Assembly: GCA_964593555.1 (NCBI GenBank)
Contig: CAZQIC010000061.1
Coordinates: 1-25,619 of the forward strand
Reading direction: 5' to 3'
From: CAZQIC01 sp964593555
GTDB lineage: Bacteria; Bacteroidota; Bacteroidia; JAFLBG01
Length of the DNA stretch: 25,619 bases
In this document: in pieces, positions 16,895-24,733 of the stretch
Position numbering within the stretch: the first letter of the stretch is position 1
How the letters are laid out: every line of letters starts with the position of its first letter
Program-made: the position numbers and the translations under genes
Notes under the pieces: generated by a model
What the model was told of the DNA's origin: nothing
Database searches by the model: none
Seen by the model: only the letters and a program-made list of their open reading frames with translations

Positions 16895-18352
16895 ATGCCT
16901 CTAAAGCATCGTCTTGTATGGCTGTATAGCTCGTTGGCGTTATTTATCGCGCTAAATACATATGTGTTAGTTAAGCAGAATTATTATTTCTATCTCTATA
17001 ATTTTTTGCCGGGCATTTTGCTTTGTATTTCCCTTGCAATCTTTTCTATCGATAAATTATTTATGCTGGCAGTTTTTGCCACACCGCTTGCCATTAACCT
17101 AAGGGATATGGATGTTGGACTTTCATTGAGTCTGCCAACAGAGCCAATTTTATTGGGGATCACGCTTATGTTCATTATAAATAAACTTTATACCGGCAAT
17201 TATGATGCAAGAATAGCTAAGCATCCTGTGTCCATTGCTATTTATGCTAATTTGTTCTGGATATTTATGACAACAATTACAAGCGAACTACCATTGGTAT
17301 CACTGAAGTTTCTGGTCGCAAGAATATGGTTTGTGGTAAGTTTTTATTTCTTAGGTGTGGAAATATTTAAAAACTTTTCGAACATCAATAAGTTCAATTG
17401 GCTGTACATGGCCTCGCTTATTGTTGTTGTGCTTTATACACTTGTGAGCCATGCCCAATTTGGTTTTGATGAAGAAGTCGCCAACTGGATCATGAATCCT
17501 TTTTATAATGATCATACTGCTTATGCTGTTGTGCTTGCTATGTTTTTTCCGGTGCTGTTGGCTTATTTATTTTATAAACCCTATAGTAAGTTGGTGAGAT
17601 TAGTTGTACTAGGTGTTTTTATTTTATTTTGTGTGGCCATTGTATTGTCTTACACAAGAGCGGCCTGGGTGAGTATCGCAGCGGCCTTAATGTTATTCAT
17701 TACCATGTTGTTCCGGATCCGGTTTAAATTATTATTATTTATCACGATGTCGTTGGCCGGTTTATTTTTTTTATTTAAAACAGATATCATTCTTGCTCTT
17801 GAAAAAAACAGACAGGATGCTTCAAGTGATTTTGCTGAGCATATTCAGTCTATCACCAATATTTCATCTGATGCATCTAATTTAGAGAGGCTTAATCGCT
17901 GGAATTGTGCCATGAAAATGTTTGAAGAAAGACCATTCTGGGGTTGGGGGCCGGGCACATATAGTTTTGTTTATGCACCGTTTCAGGAGGCAAAGGACAA
18001 AACAATTATCAGTACCAATTTTGGAACCGGAGGTAATGCACATTCCGAATACATTGGTCCGTTGTGTGAATCAGGAGTACTGGGCTCGCTGACATTTATC
18101 ATAATTGTACTTGCGTTTATTGCAACCGGGTACAGAATTTATTTTTCCGGAATTGATAAAAAAATAAAATGGATTACAGTCTCACTGCTTTTGGGTTTGA
18201 TCACCTATATTGTTCACGGCGGACTAAATAATTTTCTTGATACGGATAAAGCCTCGGCTCCATTCTGGGGATTTATTGCAATGCTGGTTGCAATAGATAT
18301 TTATCATAAGGACAAGAAATCTGGTGCTTTAGAAAAACCTGCAGGTGAATAG
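16895..18352 (+). CDS. O-antigen polymerase/ligase family protein (Wzy/WaaL-like)
   Basis: This is a 485-residue polytopic inner-membrane protein, with about 10-12 hydrophobic segments, of the O-antigen ligase family. It would polymerise lipid-linked repeat units (Wzy) or join glycan to lipid A or protein (WaaL/PglL-like). Family features are the central YTRAAWVSIAAAL segment with its Arg, and a large periplasmic loop with RPFWGWGPGTYSFVYAP and NAHSEYIGPLCESGVLG, in which His and Glu are typical of this family. It begins 9 bp after the Wzz-like gene. Its last 24 bp overlap the convergent phosphatase gene. Placement beside Wzx- and Wzz-like genes favours a Wzy role, but ligase cannot be excluded by sequence. 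Confidence 0.85.
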   Translation: MPLKHRLVWLYSSLALFIALNTYVLVKQNYYFYLYNFLPGILLCISLAIFSIDKLFMLAVFATPLAINLRDMDVGLSLSLPTEPILLGITLMFIINKLYTGNYDARIAKHPVSIAIYANLFWIFMTTITSELPLVSLKFLVARIWFVVSFYFLGVEIFKNFSNINKFNWLYMASLIVVVLYTLVSHAQFGFDEEVANWIMNPFYNDHTAYAVVLAMFFPVLLAYLFYKPYSKLVRLVVLGVFILFCVAIVLSYTRAAWVSIAAALMLFITMLFRIRFKLLLFITMSLAGLFFLFKTDIILALEKNRQDASSDFAEHIQSITNISSDASNLERLNRWNCAMKMFEERPFWGWGPGTYSFVYAPFQEAKDKTIISTNFGTGGNAHSEYIGPLCESGVLGSLTFIIIVLAFIATGYRIYFSGIDKKIKWITVSLLLGLITYIVHGGLNNFLDTDKASAPFWGFIAMLVAIDIYHKDKKSGALEKPAGE

Positions 18353-19564
18353 TGCAATATCGTCTATGTAAGGCATCGTGCCTTTGTAAGCGATCAGGGA
18401 ATCCATAATCTGTTTGTTGAGATCTTTTGCTTTTTTATCCTTGTGTTTTTTGATCAGGGCTTCCAGTGATTCGGTTCCGAAATCTTTATTGTTTTTGTTT
18501 TCAAGTTCAACAACACCATCTGTATAACAAACAATAACTGCCTTTTTTTCAACGATGATTATTCCTTCGTTTACTTTTTTTAATTCTTCAAACATTCCAA
18601 TCCCGGTGCAGCCAATACTTAACTTACTCACTGAATTTCCATTGATCATAAGGGGCGGATTGTGTGCCGCGTTAATGTAATGAAGTACACGGGTTACAAT
18701 ATTATATTTTGCTATAAAAAGAGTAATAAACTTTTCTCCTTTTGCACTTGTCATTACGCGATTGTTTAGTTCGCGCACCAATTCGGGTAGGGAAGTGGTA
18801 TGATTAATTAACGCGCGGAGATTTGCCTGGAAATTAGCCATAAGCAATGCGGCTGAAACTCCCTTGCCGGAAACATCGGCCATGCAAAAAACAAACTCGT
18901 TTTCGTTAATTTTTATATAATCATAGTAATCACCACCAACTTCCTGGTGGGGTTGATACAATGCAGCAACTTCCAGTTTATCATTGTTTGGAAGCTCGCT
19001 CGGGAAAAGCATGTTCTGCATTTCCGATGCAAGTTCCAGCTCTCGTTTTAATGCGGCTTGTTTAATATTTTCTTTTGCCAATTTTTTATTTTCAATTGCG
19101 CTCATAATAATATTTGTGAGCGTTTGAATAAAAGGCAAGTGTTTAATAGCCGGGCTTACTTCAAGTTTATCCTCCAAGTCGCCAATAAGTACGTAAGCTA
19201 AGGGTGTTGATTTATGATAAACGGGTATAGCTATTTCAAAAGATTTTTTTAATGACTTAGAAGAAAAACTGACGGTGCTTATTCCTTTAATGTGCAAAAG
19301 ATCTCTCTCCACATTTATGTTATTGTATTCAGCGCCAACACCGTATTTTAAAACGCAGCTCCATACCTGATTATAACTGAACATAACAAGTTTGCCAATG
19401 CTTAACTCGTTTTTTAAAATTTGTTCAAAACGGGAAAGTAATTCTTCTATAGAGGAATTGTTGTTAATTGCCTTAGTGAGTTCTAATAAGGCGCGTAATT
19501 TAAAATCCTTTAATTTAGGTTTAGAAGAGGCAATCTTTTTCTTTTTCGCTGTGATCAAAGACAT
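18329..19564 (-). CDS. RsbU/SpoIIE-type PP2C serine/threonine phosphatase with GAF-like sensor region
   Basis: This is a 411-residue soluble signalling phosphatase with no membrane segment. Residues about 25-165 look like a degenerate GAF domain, followed by a helical linker (about 155-190). Residues about 185-411 form the PP2C SpoIIE domain: ELASEMQNMLFPSELP, EVGGDYYDYI (Asp212), FVFCMADVSGKG (Asp230), YINAAHNPPLMI, IVCYTDGVVE and YIDDIALF hold the metal-binding acidic residues. This family usually dephosphorylates anti-sigma-factor antagonists, but no partner kinase or STAS protein is encoded nearby. Its 3' end overlaps the wzy-like gene tail to tail by 24 bp. A -7 box lies 16 bp upstream of the start. 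Confidence 0.9.
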   Translation of the reverse strand: MSLITAKKKKIASSKPKLKDFKLRALLELTKAINNNSSIEELLSRFEQILKNELSIGKLVMFSYNQVWSCVLKYGVGAEYNNINVERDLLHIKGISTVSFSSKSLKKSFEIAIPVYHKSTPLAYVLIGDLEDKLEVSPAIKHLPFIQTLTNIIMSAIENKKLAKENIKQAALKRELELASEMQNMLFPSELPNNDKLEVAALYQPHQEVGGDYYDYIKINENEFVFCMADVSGKGVSAALLMANFQANLRALINHTTSLPELVRELNNRVMTSAKGEKFITLFIAKYNIVTRVLHYINAAHNPPLMINGNSVSKLSIGCTGIGMFEELKKVNEGIIIVEKKAVIVCYTDGVVELENKNNKDFGTESLEALIKKHKDKKAKDLNKQIMDSLIAYKGTMPYIDDIALFTCRFF

Positions 19565-19580
19565 AGGGGAAGGTCTTAAT

Positions 19581-19588
19581 CAAATATA
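19581..19588 (-). promoter_or_regulatory. -7 box (TATATTTG) for the PP2C phosphatase gene
   Basis: On the minus strand TATATTTG fits TAnnTTTG and ends 16 bp before the ATG at 19564, inside the 64-bp gap after the lpxD-like gene. The -33 region is only T-rich. Confidence 0.4.
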
Positions 19589-19628
19589 ACGAATTTACCC
19601 GAGAAATAAAAACGGTATCTGTTAAGCT

Positions 19629-20558
19629 TTATCTAAGCTTTTCCAGGATGTCAGGAATGCGCCTAACCATAGCCATTTCCTTCATTTTTTCCCTTGATTC
19701 TCCCGCTGGACTTCCAAAGTATGATTTGCCTCCTTCAAGGGATTTTGCAACGCCGCATTGTGCCTGGAGAATGGCTCCATCACCAATAGTTACGCCGCTT
19801 GTAACACCAACCTGGCCCCACATAGTAACGCGGTTCCCTACTTTTGTGGCTCCTGCAATAGCAACTTGTCCGGCAATGAGGCACATTTTGCCTAATTGTA
19901 CATCGTGTGCAATATGAACCAGGTTATCGAAAATAGTTCCTTCGCCAATTATGGTATCGCCGGATACGCCTTTGTCTATTACACAATTACCACCCAATTC
20001 AACATTGTCTTCTATTACAACCCTTCCGCAGGATATCATCTTTTCGAAATGAGTTTCTCTTTTTTTGTAGTAAAATGCATCCGATCCAATTACACAGCCT
20101 GCCTGTACCGTTACATTGTTCCCAATAACACAGTCATTATAAATAACAACGTTAGGGTGAATTTTGCAATTGTCGCCTATAGTAACGTTATCACCCACAT
20201 ATACACCCGGCATTATTAAGGTGTTCTTGCCAATTTTTGCATTAGGACTTATCGGAGCGCTAGAGTAAACGCGGGGATGAAAGTGTTCTACTAATTTATT
20301 GTACGCGCTGAAAGGATCGTCGGTAAATATTAATGCTTTGCCTGTAGGGCATTCTACTTTTTTATTTAGTAATACTGTTGTTGCTTTTGATTGTAACGCT
20401 TTATCGTAATACTTTGGGTGATCGACAAAAACAAGATCACCGGACTCAACCATATGGATCTCGTTTAAGCCAGTAACTATGTGATCAGGATCACCATCGA
20501 AGGTTGCACCAATTATACCGACAATATCCTTTAGCTTTTGAGGAGAAGATAGTTTCAT
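19629..20558 (-). CDS. lpxD: LpxD-family UDP-3-O-acylglucosamine N-acyltransferase
   Basis: This is a 309-residue cytoplasmic acyltransferase of the LpxD family, which transfers a 3-hydroxyacyl chain from ACP to UDP-3-O-acyl-glucosamine in lipid A synthesis. Residues about 1-95 match the LpxD N-terminal uridine-binding domain (GDLVFVDHPKYYDKALQSKAT). From about 105 to 265 there is a left-handed beta-helix of hexapeptide repeats (NAKIG, NTLIMPG, NVTIGDN, NCKIHPN and so on). His218 in NLVHIAHDV corresponds to the catalytic histidine, and QVAIAGATKVG and FGSPAG follow. It is slightly shorter than the usual 330-345 residues. No lpxC, fabZ or lpxA is adjacent, so it may be the second LpxD-like paralogue that many Bacteroidota keep near efp. 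It lies 29 bp after the small membrane-protein gene. Confidence 0.9.
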   Translation of the reverse strand: MKLSSPQKLKDIVGIIGATFDGDPDHIVTGLNEIHMVESGDLVFVDHPKYYDKALQSKATTVLLNKKVECPTGKALIFTDDPFSAYNKLVEHFHPRVYSSAPISPNAKIGKNTLIMPGVYVGDNVTIGDNCKIHPNVVIYNDCVIGNNVTVQAGCVIGSDAFYYKKRETHFEKMISCGRVVIEDNVELGGNCVIDKGVSGDTIIGEGTIFDNLVHIAHDVQLGKMCLIAGQVAIAGATKVGNRVTMWGQVGVTSGVTIGDGAILQAQCGVAKSLEGGKSYFGSPAGESREKMKEMAMVRRIPDILEKLR

Positions 20559-20587
20559 TCAGGTATTAACTTAAAATTTGTTTTCTT

Positions 20588-20899
20588 TTAACGCTGTTCG
20601 ATCCTGCTGTTCGCAATAAGTGTATAGATCACAATAACCGCAACAACAGCCGCTCCAATGAGCACGTAGGTTGTTGTCCTGCGGTTTTTATTTTTTTTAG
20701 GATTGGGATTTGCTTTTGTCTCGAAAGGAAGTTTTGTTGCCACTACATTTTCCTGTGCCTCTGAAGTATTTTCAATATTTAAAACAGGAGTGTTTGAAGC
20801 CATAGCAAGTTCATTGCTTTGGGGTAAAGTAGTTTCCTGTGATTTGCTTATGTTGTTAATGCCAACAGCCAATACAATAAAAAGGATAATTTTTTTCAT
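20588..20899 (-). CDS. Small membrane protein of unknown function
   Basis: This is a 103-residue protein I cannot assign to a family. It has an N-terminal signal-like segment (MKKIILFIVLAVGINNISKSQ), a short polar Ser/Asn/Glu-rich middle, a strongly basic patch (KANPNPKKNKNRRT, about 62-75), and a single C-terminal membrane helix (TYVLIGAAVVAVIVIYTLI), ending in a short charged tail. If the signal is cleaved, the mature protein would be a small periplasmic peptide anchored by its C-terminus. It precedes lpxD by 29 bp and probably shares its transcript. A perfect -7 box is 26 bp upstream. No function is proposed. Confidence 0.7.
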   Translation of the reverse strand: MKKIILFIVLAVGINNISKSQETTLPQSNELAMASNTPVLNIENTSEAQENVVATKLPFETKANPNPKKNKNRRTTTYVLIGAAVVAVIVIYTLIANSRIEQR

Positions 20900-20925
20900 G
20901 CGATTTTTTATTTATAAATGGAATA

Positions 20926-20933
20926 CAAATGTA
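20926..20933 (-). promoter_or_regulatory. -7 box (TACATTTG) for the small membrane protein and lpxD
   Basis: On the minus strand TACATTTG matches TAnnTTTG exactly and ends 26 bp before the ATG at 20899, in a gene-free gap of 147 bp. No clear -33 TTG is visible. Confidence 0.45.
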
Positions 20934-21046
20934 AGTATGATTTAGTGAAATTTGAATAAAACAGACTGAGATAGTTTTATTTCTTATTCACAATTTTGCA
21001 AAGACAATACTTGAAGAATTCCGAAGTGAATAGGTCTTTAATGTGC

Positions 21047-21487
21047 CTAATCTTTCACAGTTAAGCTATAAAATCTAAGTCTCGAACCAATGCGGAATCG
21101 AATCATAAATTGTCCGGCTGAAGTAATAATGATCCCGCAGTAATTATTGTCATCAATACAGGGGCTCTCGGCAAATTTTGGATCAGTGTCTCCCCATTTT
21201 ACTATGTCATACGTTGCAATGTAACAGGTATCTCTGGAATTAACTCCATTCGCCTTGTTTCTATTTACATAGGTCAGGTCGACCATTAAAGCATTCTTTT
21301 TACTAATTATTATTTGTGGCCTATCTGCTGAACTGTCCGAGCTAAATGATGGGATGAATATGTTGGCAACAATTTCTGAAGTATCACTTTGCAGGTATTC
21401 AATTAAATTACCACCTTCTCTTGAGGTCTGTCCGAATACAAATGAATAGAGTGAAATAAATATTATTGTTGCAATATCGGTGCGCAT
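21047..21487 (-). CDS. Exported protein of unknown function
   Basis: This is a 146-residue hypothetical protein. I choose the ATG at 21487 because it begins a normal signal peptide (MRTDIATIIFISLYSFVFGQ) followed by a hydrophilic mature part; the open frame extends upstream to 21580, but that adds 31 residues with an odd internal hydrophobic stretch. The mature region has an early SREGGNLIEYLQSDTSE segment, a probable beta-rich middle (PQIIISKKNALMVDLTYVN) and two cysteines near the C-terminal third (PCIDDNNYCG) that could form a disulfide. I recognise no family. It is the last of three minus-strand exported-protein genes, 106 bp after the stop of the TPR/TonB_C gene. Confidence 0.6.
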   Translation of the reverse strand: MRTDIATIIFISLYSFVFGQTSREGGNLIEYLQSDTSEIVANIFIPSFSSDSSADRPQIIISKKNALMVDLTYVNRNKANGVNSRDTCYIATYDIVKWGDTDPKFAESPCIDDNNYCGIIITSAGQFMIRFRIGSRLRFYSLTVKD

Positions 21488-21593
21488 ACTGAATACCAAT
21501 ATAAATGTTTGTTTAATAATATATAAAATCAAAAAAAATGCAATCGCATCTCCATTTTCTTCTGATTCCTGAATAATCACAAAATATATACAC

Positions 21594-23009
21594 TTATTTT
21601 TTTATTCTCTCTAACTCAAGTGCCACTACCACATAAATGTCATATTTGTCTGAGGGAGCCCACTTGCCAATTGATTCAATTGCTTTGATAAATGCTTTGT
21701 CAACAGATTCTTCAAGACTTTGGTAAGCTTTAATATTTGTTATGTTACCATTTTTGTTTACAATGAAGCTGATATAAACTTGACCAACATTGCATTTTGT
21801 TGGAGATGTGAGTTTAGCAATAGAATAAACTTTTTCTGAAAATGCTTCCATTTTATTATCGTAGCCTTTAATGCCACAATTGTAGAAACTTATTGCACCG
21901 TTAAATTCCTCTGGTGAAATTTGTAAAGGGGCGCCAATAGTATTAATTAGCTGTTGATATTCGTCCTGCAATGATTCAACTTTATTACCCTTCTCATCCC
22001 AAAATTCACTGGTTATTTCTTTTTTTTCTAATTGTCCCTTAGTAGCCAAATCCTGATTAAAATCAGTATAATGTCTTTCCGATTTCTTCATTCCGTTTTC
22101 GTACCATCGGGTTTCAATACCCCAGGCTTCCCCGTTCCATAAATTTCCTTGCCAGGATTTATTGCCATTGCAATAATAACTTATATAACTATTATAGCGA
22201 TCACTATTAGGATTGCTGTAATTTGTCATTTGCCCATTCTCGCACCAGTCTGCATTGTATATCCAAAGTCGGCTTATTGATAATACTCTTATTTCATTTT
22301 TTCTTTGTCCTGACGGATAATAGAGAATTGTATAAAAGGTGTCATTTCGGGTAAAACAATCAGCCATTTTTACTTTGAAATCCTTATCATAGTATATTTC
22401 CCAATCACCTTTTTTGTCAAGATCTGTTTTTAATGTGTATGACGTATCAATTGTTTTACTCTTGCAGCCAATGTAATATGCCTCAATAAAGCTTAGAACG
22501 AATGCAGTATCCTTACAAAAAACTTTATGAATTTTTTTGTAGTCCCAATTATCGTCGCAGTATATTTGAAGTTCTTTTCTGGAATTACTTATTTTGAAAT
22601 CGGAACAGGCGCCCTCCCTGTCATTTAACGCCAATCTTATTGTACCTCTTAGGGAGTGTTTGCCATTAATATAGTCTCTCCATTGCTTTTCATTGAAGGT
22701 TTCTACTTTGCGCAGTGTTTCTAATAACTCTTCTTCTCTTTTTAAGGATTCATTTATATCAGTCAACGCTCCTGTATAGTTCTTAAAATGATACTTGACC
22801 TGAGCACGATCGTAGAAATAATGTCTCAGGTTCTGTGAGTTAATGGTGTCCAAGGTTACTATCGGAATTAAGCTATCATAAAGTTGAATGCTTTTTTCGT
22901 AATCACGATTTAAGAATGCATGATCAGCCGCTCTTTCAAGATCGAACCAGTCTTGTCCAAAACAGGAGACAATGTTCATGCTGATTAGTATTGTGAATAG
23001 TGTTTTCAT
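21594..23009 (-). CDS. Exported protein with TPR-like, MORN/YwqK-like and TonB C-terminal domains
   Basis: This is a 471-residue envelope protein of mosaic design. The N-terminus (MKTLFTILISMNIVSC) is a signal sequence; IVSC at 13-16 could be a lipobox, or cleavage may occur before Gln19. Residues about 20-150 resemble tetratricopeptide repeats (AFLNRDYEKSIQLYDSLI, DRAQVKYHFKNYTGALTDI, LALNDREGACSDF). Residues about 225-320 contain MORN/YwqK-like strands (YYPSGQRKNEI, YYCNGNKSWQGNLWNG, RWYENGMKKSERHY). Residues about 395-471 match the TonB C-terminal domain (GQVYISFIVNKNGNITNIKAYQ, then a WAP motif). TonB normally has a membrane helix that binds ExbB/ExbD and a proline-rich span; neither is evident here, so energy transduction is doubtful. 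Role unknown. Confidence 0.8.
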   Translation of the reverse strand: MKTLFTILISMNIVSCFGQDWFDLERAADHAFLNRDYEKSIQLYDSLIPIVTLDTINSQNLRHYFYDRAQVKYHFKNYTGALTDINESLKREEELLETLRKVETFNEKQWRDYINGKHSLRGTIRLALNDREGACSDFKISNSRKELQIYCDDNWDYKKIHKVFCKDTAFVLSFIEAYYIGCKSKTIDTSYTLKTDLDKKGDWEIYYDKDFKVKMADCFTRNDTFYTILYYPSGQRKNEIRVLSISRLWIYNADWCENGQMTNYSNPNSDRYNSYISYYCNGNKSWQGNLWNGEAWGIETRWYENGMKKSERHYTDFNQDLATKGQLEKKEITSEFWDEKGNKVESLQDEYQQLINTIGAPLQISPEEFNGAISFYNCGIKGYDNKMEAFSEKVYSIAKLTSPTKCNVGQVYISFIVNKNGNITNIKAYQSLEESVDKAFIKAIESIGKWAPSDKYDIYVVVALELERIKK

Positions 23010-23038
23010 TTTTAGCGCTGAATAAATTTAGATTAAAC

Positions 23039-23046
23039 CAAATTTA
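23039..23046 (-). promoter_or_regulatory. -7 box (TAAATTTG) before the TPR/TonB_C gene
   Basis: On the minus strand TAAATTTG fits TAnnTTTG and ends 29 bp before the ATG at 23009. It lies in the 76-bp gap after the SIMPL-like gene. No -33 element is clear. Confidence 0.35.
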
Positions 23047-23085
23047 TAAGCAAGAAGAAAATTGAGGAACAGATTATAATAACAA

Positions 23086-24042
23086 TCACATCTCCACCTT
23101 CTTCAGATTCCCATTTTTGTCAATGATGTAAAACATTTTCTCTTGTTTTTTCTCTTGCTCTTTTTTGATCTTCTCTCTCATTTCGGCTTCAGTATCTTTT
23201 TTTGTGAACCCGTAATTTAACTGATAATAAAATTGTATCACCGGCCCTGTACTATTGGGATTAAAAACAAAATCGGCATTTTTTAAATTAAGACTATAAT
23301 AACTATCCACATCAACTTTCCTTTCCATATTAATGGTGGAGTTTTGTGAAATATGATGTTTGTACAATGATGCGTTTCGAATATATGAGTTTAAATAATG
23401 CTCGCTTGGATAATACACATCTTTGAATTTTGTAAAAGATGGTTTTCCATCTGAGAATGTCCAGCCAATATCAGAGCACAATTTTTTCTTCATATTTAGT
23501 ATCTGTATGGTTTTGTTGGCCAGGCTGTCATAAACACTTTTTGAATTCAGAAAATATGCCTGCGCATTTATCAGGTCGTAAATTTTAAAATCAAGACAAA
23601 TCTTGGCTACTTCCCTTACTACAGATATATTTTTAATATTGAATGTTATATTTTCAACGACTTTGTATCCTATAGGAGTTTGATCATCGAGATTAAAATC
23701 AAATATGGGATCAAGCGCAATTACATCAGCGACGACATCTTTTTTACTAATCTGTAATGCACTTACTTTATTGGTAAGACTATCAATTTTTTTTGTCATT
23801 TTAGCTTCCACTTCTTCTACTGTTTTGCCAATGAACGCTGTTGTGTAGGTTAGGTGATATCCATCCGGAATAGCATTGTAAATCACTTTAGTGATAATGG
23901 AGATACTGGTTTCGGTAGCTACAATTTCATTTTCATTGCTGAACAATGCCATGTGTTGTTCCCTGTTATAGTCTTCATTTAATACCTGGGAGTTGGAGTT
24001 TAGTCCAATTAACATGATAACGCAGAGTGTGAAATTTTTCAT
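23086..24042 (-). CDS. Exported SIMPL (DUF541)-like protein
   Basis: This is a 318-residue probably periplasmic protein. The N-terminal signal peptide is about residues 1-18 (MKNFTLCVIMLIGLNSNS). Residues about 45-200 follow the SIMPL/DUF541 pattern: a strand pair with TYTTAFIGKTVEEVEAKMTKKI, a helix with LQISKKDVVADVIALDPIFDF, then GYKVVENITFNIKNI and a helical stretch NSKSVYDSLANKTIQILNMKK with a Cys-containing LCSDIGW. The C-terminal part (about 260-318) is followed by a Lys/Glu-rich segment (KKDTEAEMREKIKKEQEKKQEK). The match is by pattern only. SIMPL proteins are often envelope proteins of uncertain role. It is the first of the three-gene exported-protein group. Confidence 0.6.
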   Translation of the reverse strand: MKNFTLCVIMLIGLNSNSQVLNEDYNREQHMALFSNENEIVATETSISIITKVIYNAIPDGYHLTYTTAFIGKTVEEVEAKMTKKIDSLTNKVSALQISKKDVVADVIALDPIFDFNLDDQTPIGYKVVENITFNIKNISVVREVAKICLDFKIYDLINAQAYFLNSKSVYDSLANKTIQILNMKKKLCSDIGWTFSDGKPSFTKFKDVYYPSEHYLNSYIRNASLYKHHISQNSTINMERKVDVDSYYSLNLKNADFVFNPNSTGPVIQFYYQLNYGFTKKDTEAEMREKIKKEQEKKQEKMFYIIDKNGNLKKVEM

Positions 24043-24194
24043 AGTAATAGATATTTATATGTTAATGTCATATTGTTGAAAAGGTCACCTTCAAATTTGA
24101 AATATTTTTTACTGTTCTTAAGTCATAATGCGAAGGGGTGTTAAAAGATACAATTGGGTAAGTATTAAAAATGCAGTTTGCTTTGTGGACTGTC

Positions 24195-24239
24195 AGTTCG
24201 AGTTTTTCATCCTGAACAATCGCACAGGCGTCAGGTTTA
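24195..24239 (+). repeat. Left arm of a diverged long inverted repeat
   Basis: This segment (AGTTCGAGTTTTTCATCC...GTCAGGTTTA) aligns to the reverse complement of 24502-24550, with roughly three quarters identity by eye, including TTTTCATCC, TCGCA and GTCAGGTT blocks. The arms enclose about 260 bp containing two perfect palindromes. Confidence 0.7.
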
Positions 24240-24264
24240 GGAGCAAACTTTTGGGTGTAGCTCC
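24240..24264. repeat. Short hairpin GGAGC...GCTCC
   Basis: A 5-bp inverted repeat (GGAGC at 24240-24244, GCTCC at 24260-24264) directly follows the left arm of the long inverted repeat. It is weak alone but belongs to the palindrome cluster. Confidence 0.4.
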
Positions 24265-24282
24265 TTGTGATTTCTTATTGTA

Positions 24283-24301
24283 ATGATGCCAGAGGCATCA
24301 T
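24283..24301. repeat. Palindrome ATGATGCC-AGA-GGCATCAT
   Basis: An 8-bp perfect stem with a 3-base loop sits inside the long inverted repeat. TGTA before it and TACA after it could extend the stem with a one-base bulge. Confidence 0.8.
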
Positions 24302-24331
24302 ACATTTATAAAACAACTAGTACTAAATCTG

Positions 24332-24349
24332 CGACTCCGGCCGGAGTCG
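24332..24349. repeat. 18-bp perfect palindrome CGACTCCGGCCGGAGTCG
   Basis: This is a gap-free GC-rich palindrome in otherwise AT-rich DNA, about 30 bp after the previous one. With no loop and no T tract it is not a typical terminator; a repeated extragenic element or a dimeric protein site is more likely. Confidence 0.85.
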
Positions 24350-24501
24350 AACTTTATAGATTAAGCTTTTTATAAGGGTGTGAATGCTCTGGATTCGTTT
24401 AAAAATCTAAATATTTCTTTTTGTGATGGCCAACGGATATATATAGCTGTAGATTGATAGAAGAGGAAATTAACTCCATTCGACATATTGGATATTAAAT
24501 G

Positions 24502-24550
24502 TTTAACCTGACGGCCATGCGAACAGTCGGGATGAAAAGTATCGAGAACT
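24502..24550 (-). repeat. Right arm of the diverged long inverted repeat
   Basis: This segment is the inverted partner of 24195-24239. It runs directly into CGAGAACTCGGG (24543-24554), a 12-bp motif that recurs exactly at 24698-24709 in the core of the next hairpin. Confidence 0.7.
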
Positions 24551-24668
24551 CGGGCGGATTTTCTCGACAGGTATTTCGTCTTTTTTTTCTTCTTGCTTTT
24601 TTGGTTCAAGTAAAAAAGTAAGAAGAAAATTATACTCAAATGATTTTATCTGAAATCAGGAACCTTCT

Positions 24669-24733
24669 AGCTTGTCTACTTCTCGTACATTTCCCCCCGA
24701 GAACTCGGGGTCAAATACTCGAAGTGACAAGCT
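24669..24733. repeat. 65-bp imperfect hairpin element
   Basis: Outer arms AGCTTGTC/GACAAGCT (8 bp), middle arms ACTTC/GAAGT plus further pairs, and a core CCCCGAG-AA-CTCGGGG (24695-24710) form one long interrupted stem. The overall shape resembles palindromic intergenic repeats I associate with Bacteroidota genomes; I cannot verify copies elsewhere. Confidence 0.7.

Noticed and set aside
19648..20219. Plus-strand open frames opposite lpxD
   Set aside because: They are antisense shadows of the hexapeptide-repeat coding sequence.
21488..21580. Upstream extension of the small exported protein
   Set aside because: It would add 31 residues before a good signal peptide; the ATG at 21487 is the better start.
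24370..24639. 89-codon open frame on the minus strand
   Set aside because: No signal, family match or ribosome site is evident; it is Lys-rich at the start and its middle is the translated right arm of the inverted repeat. It is better explained as noncoding repeat DNA.
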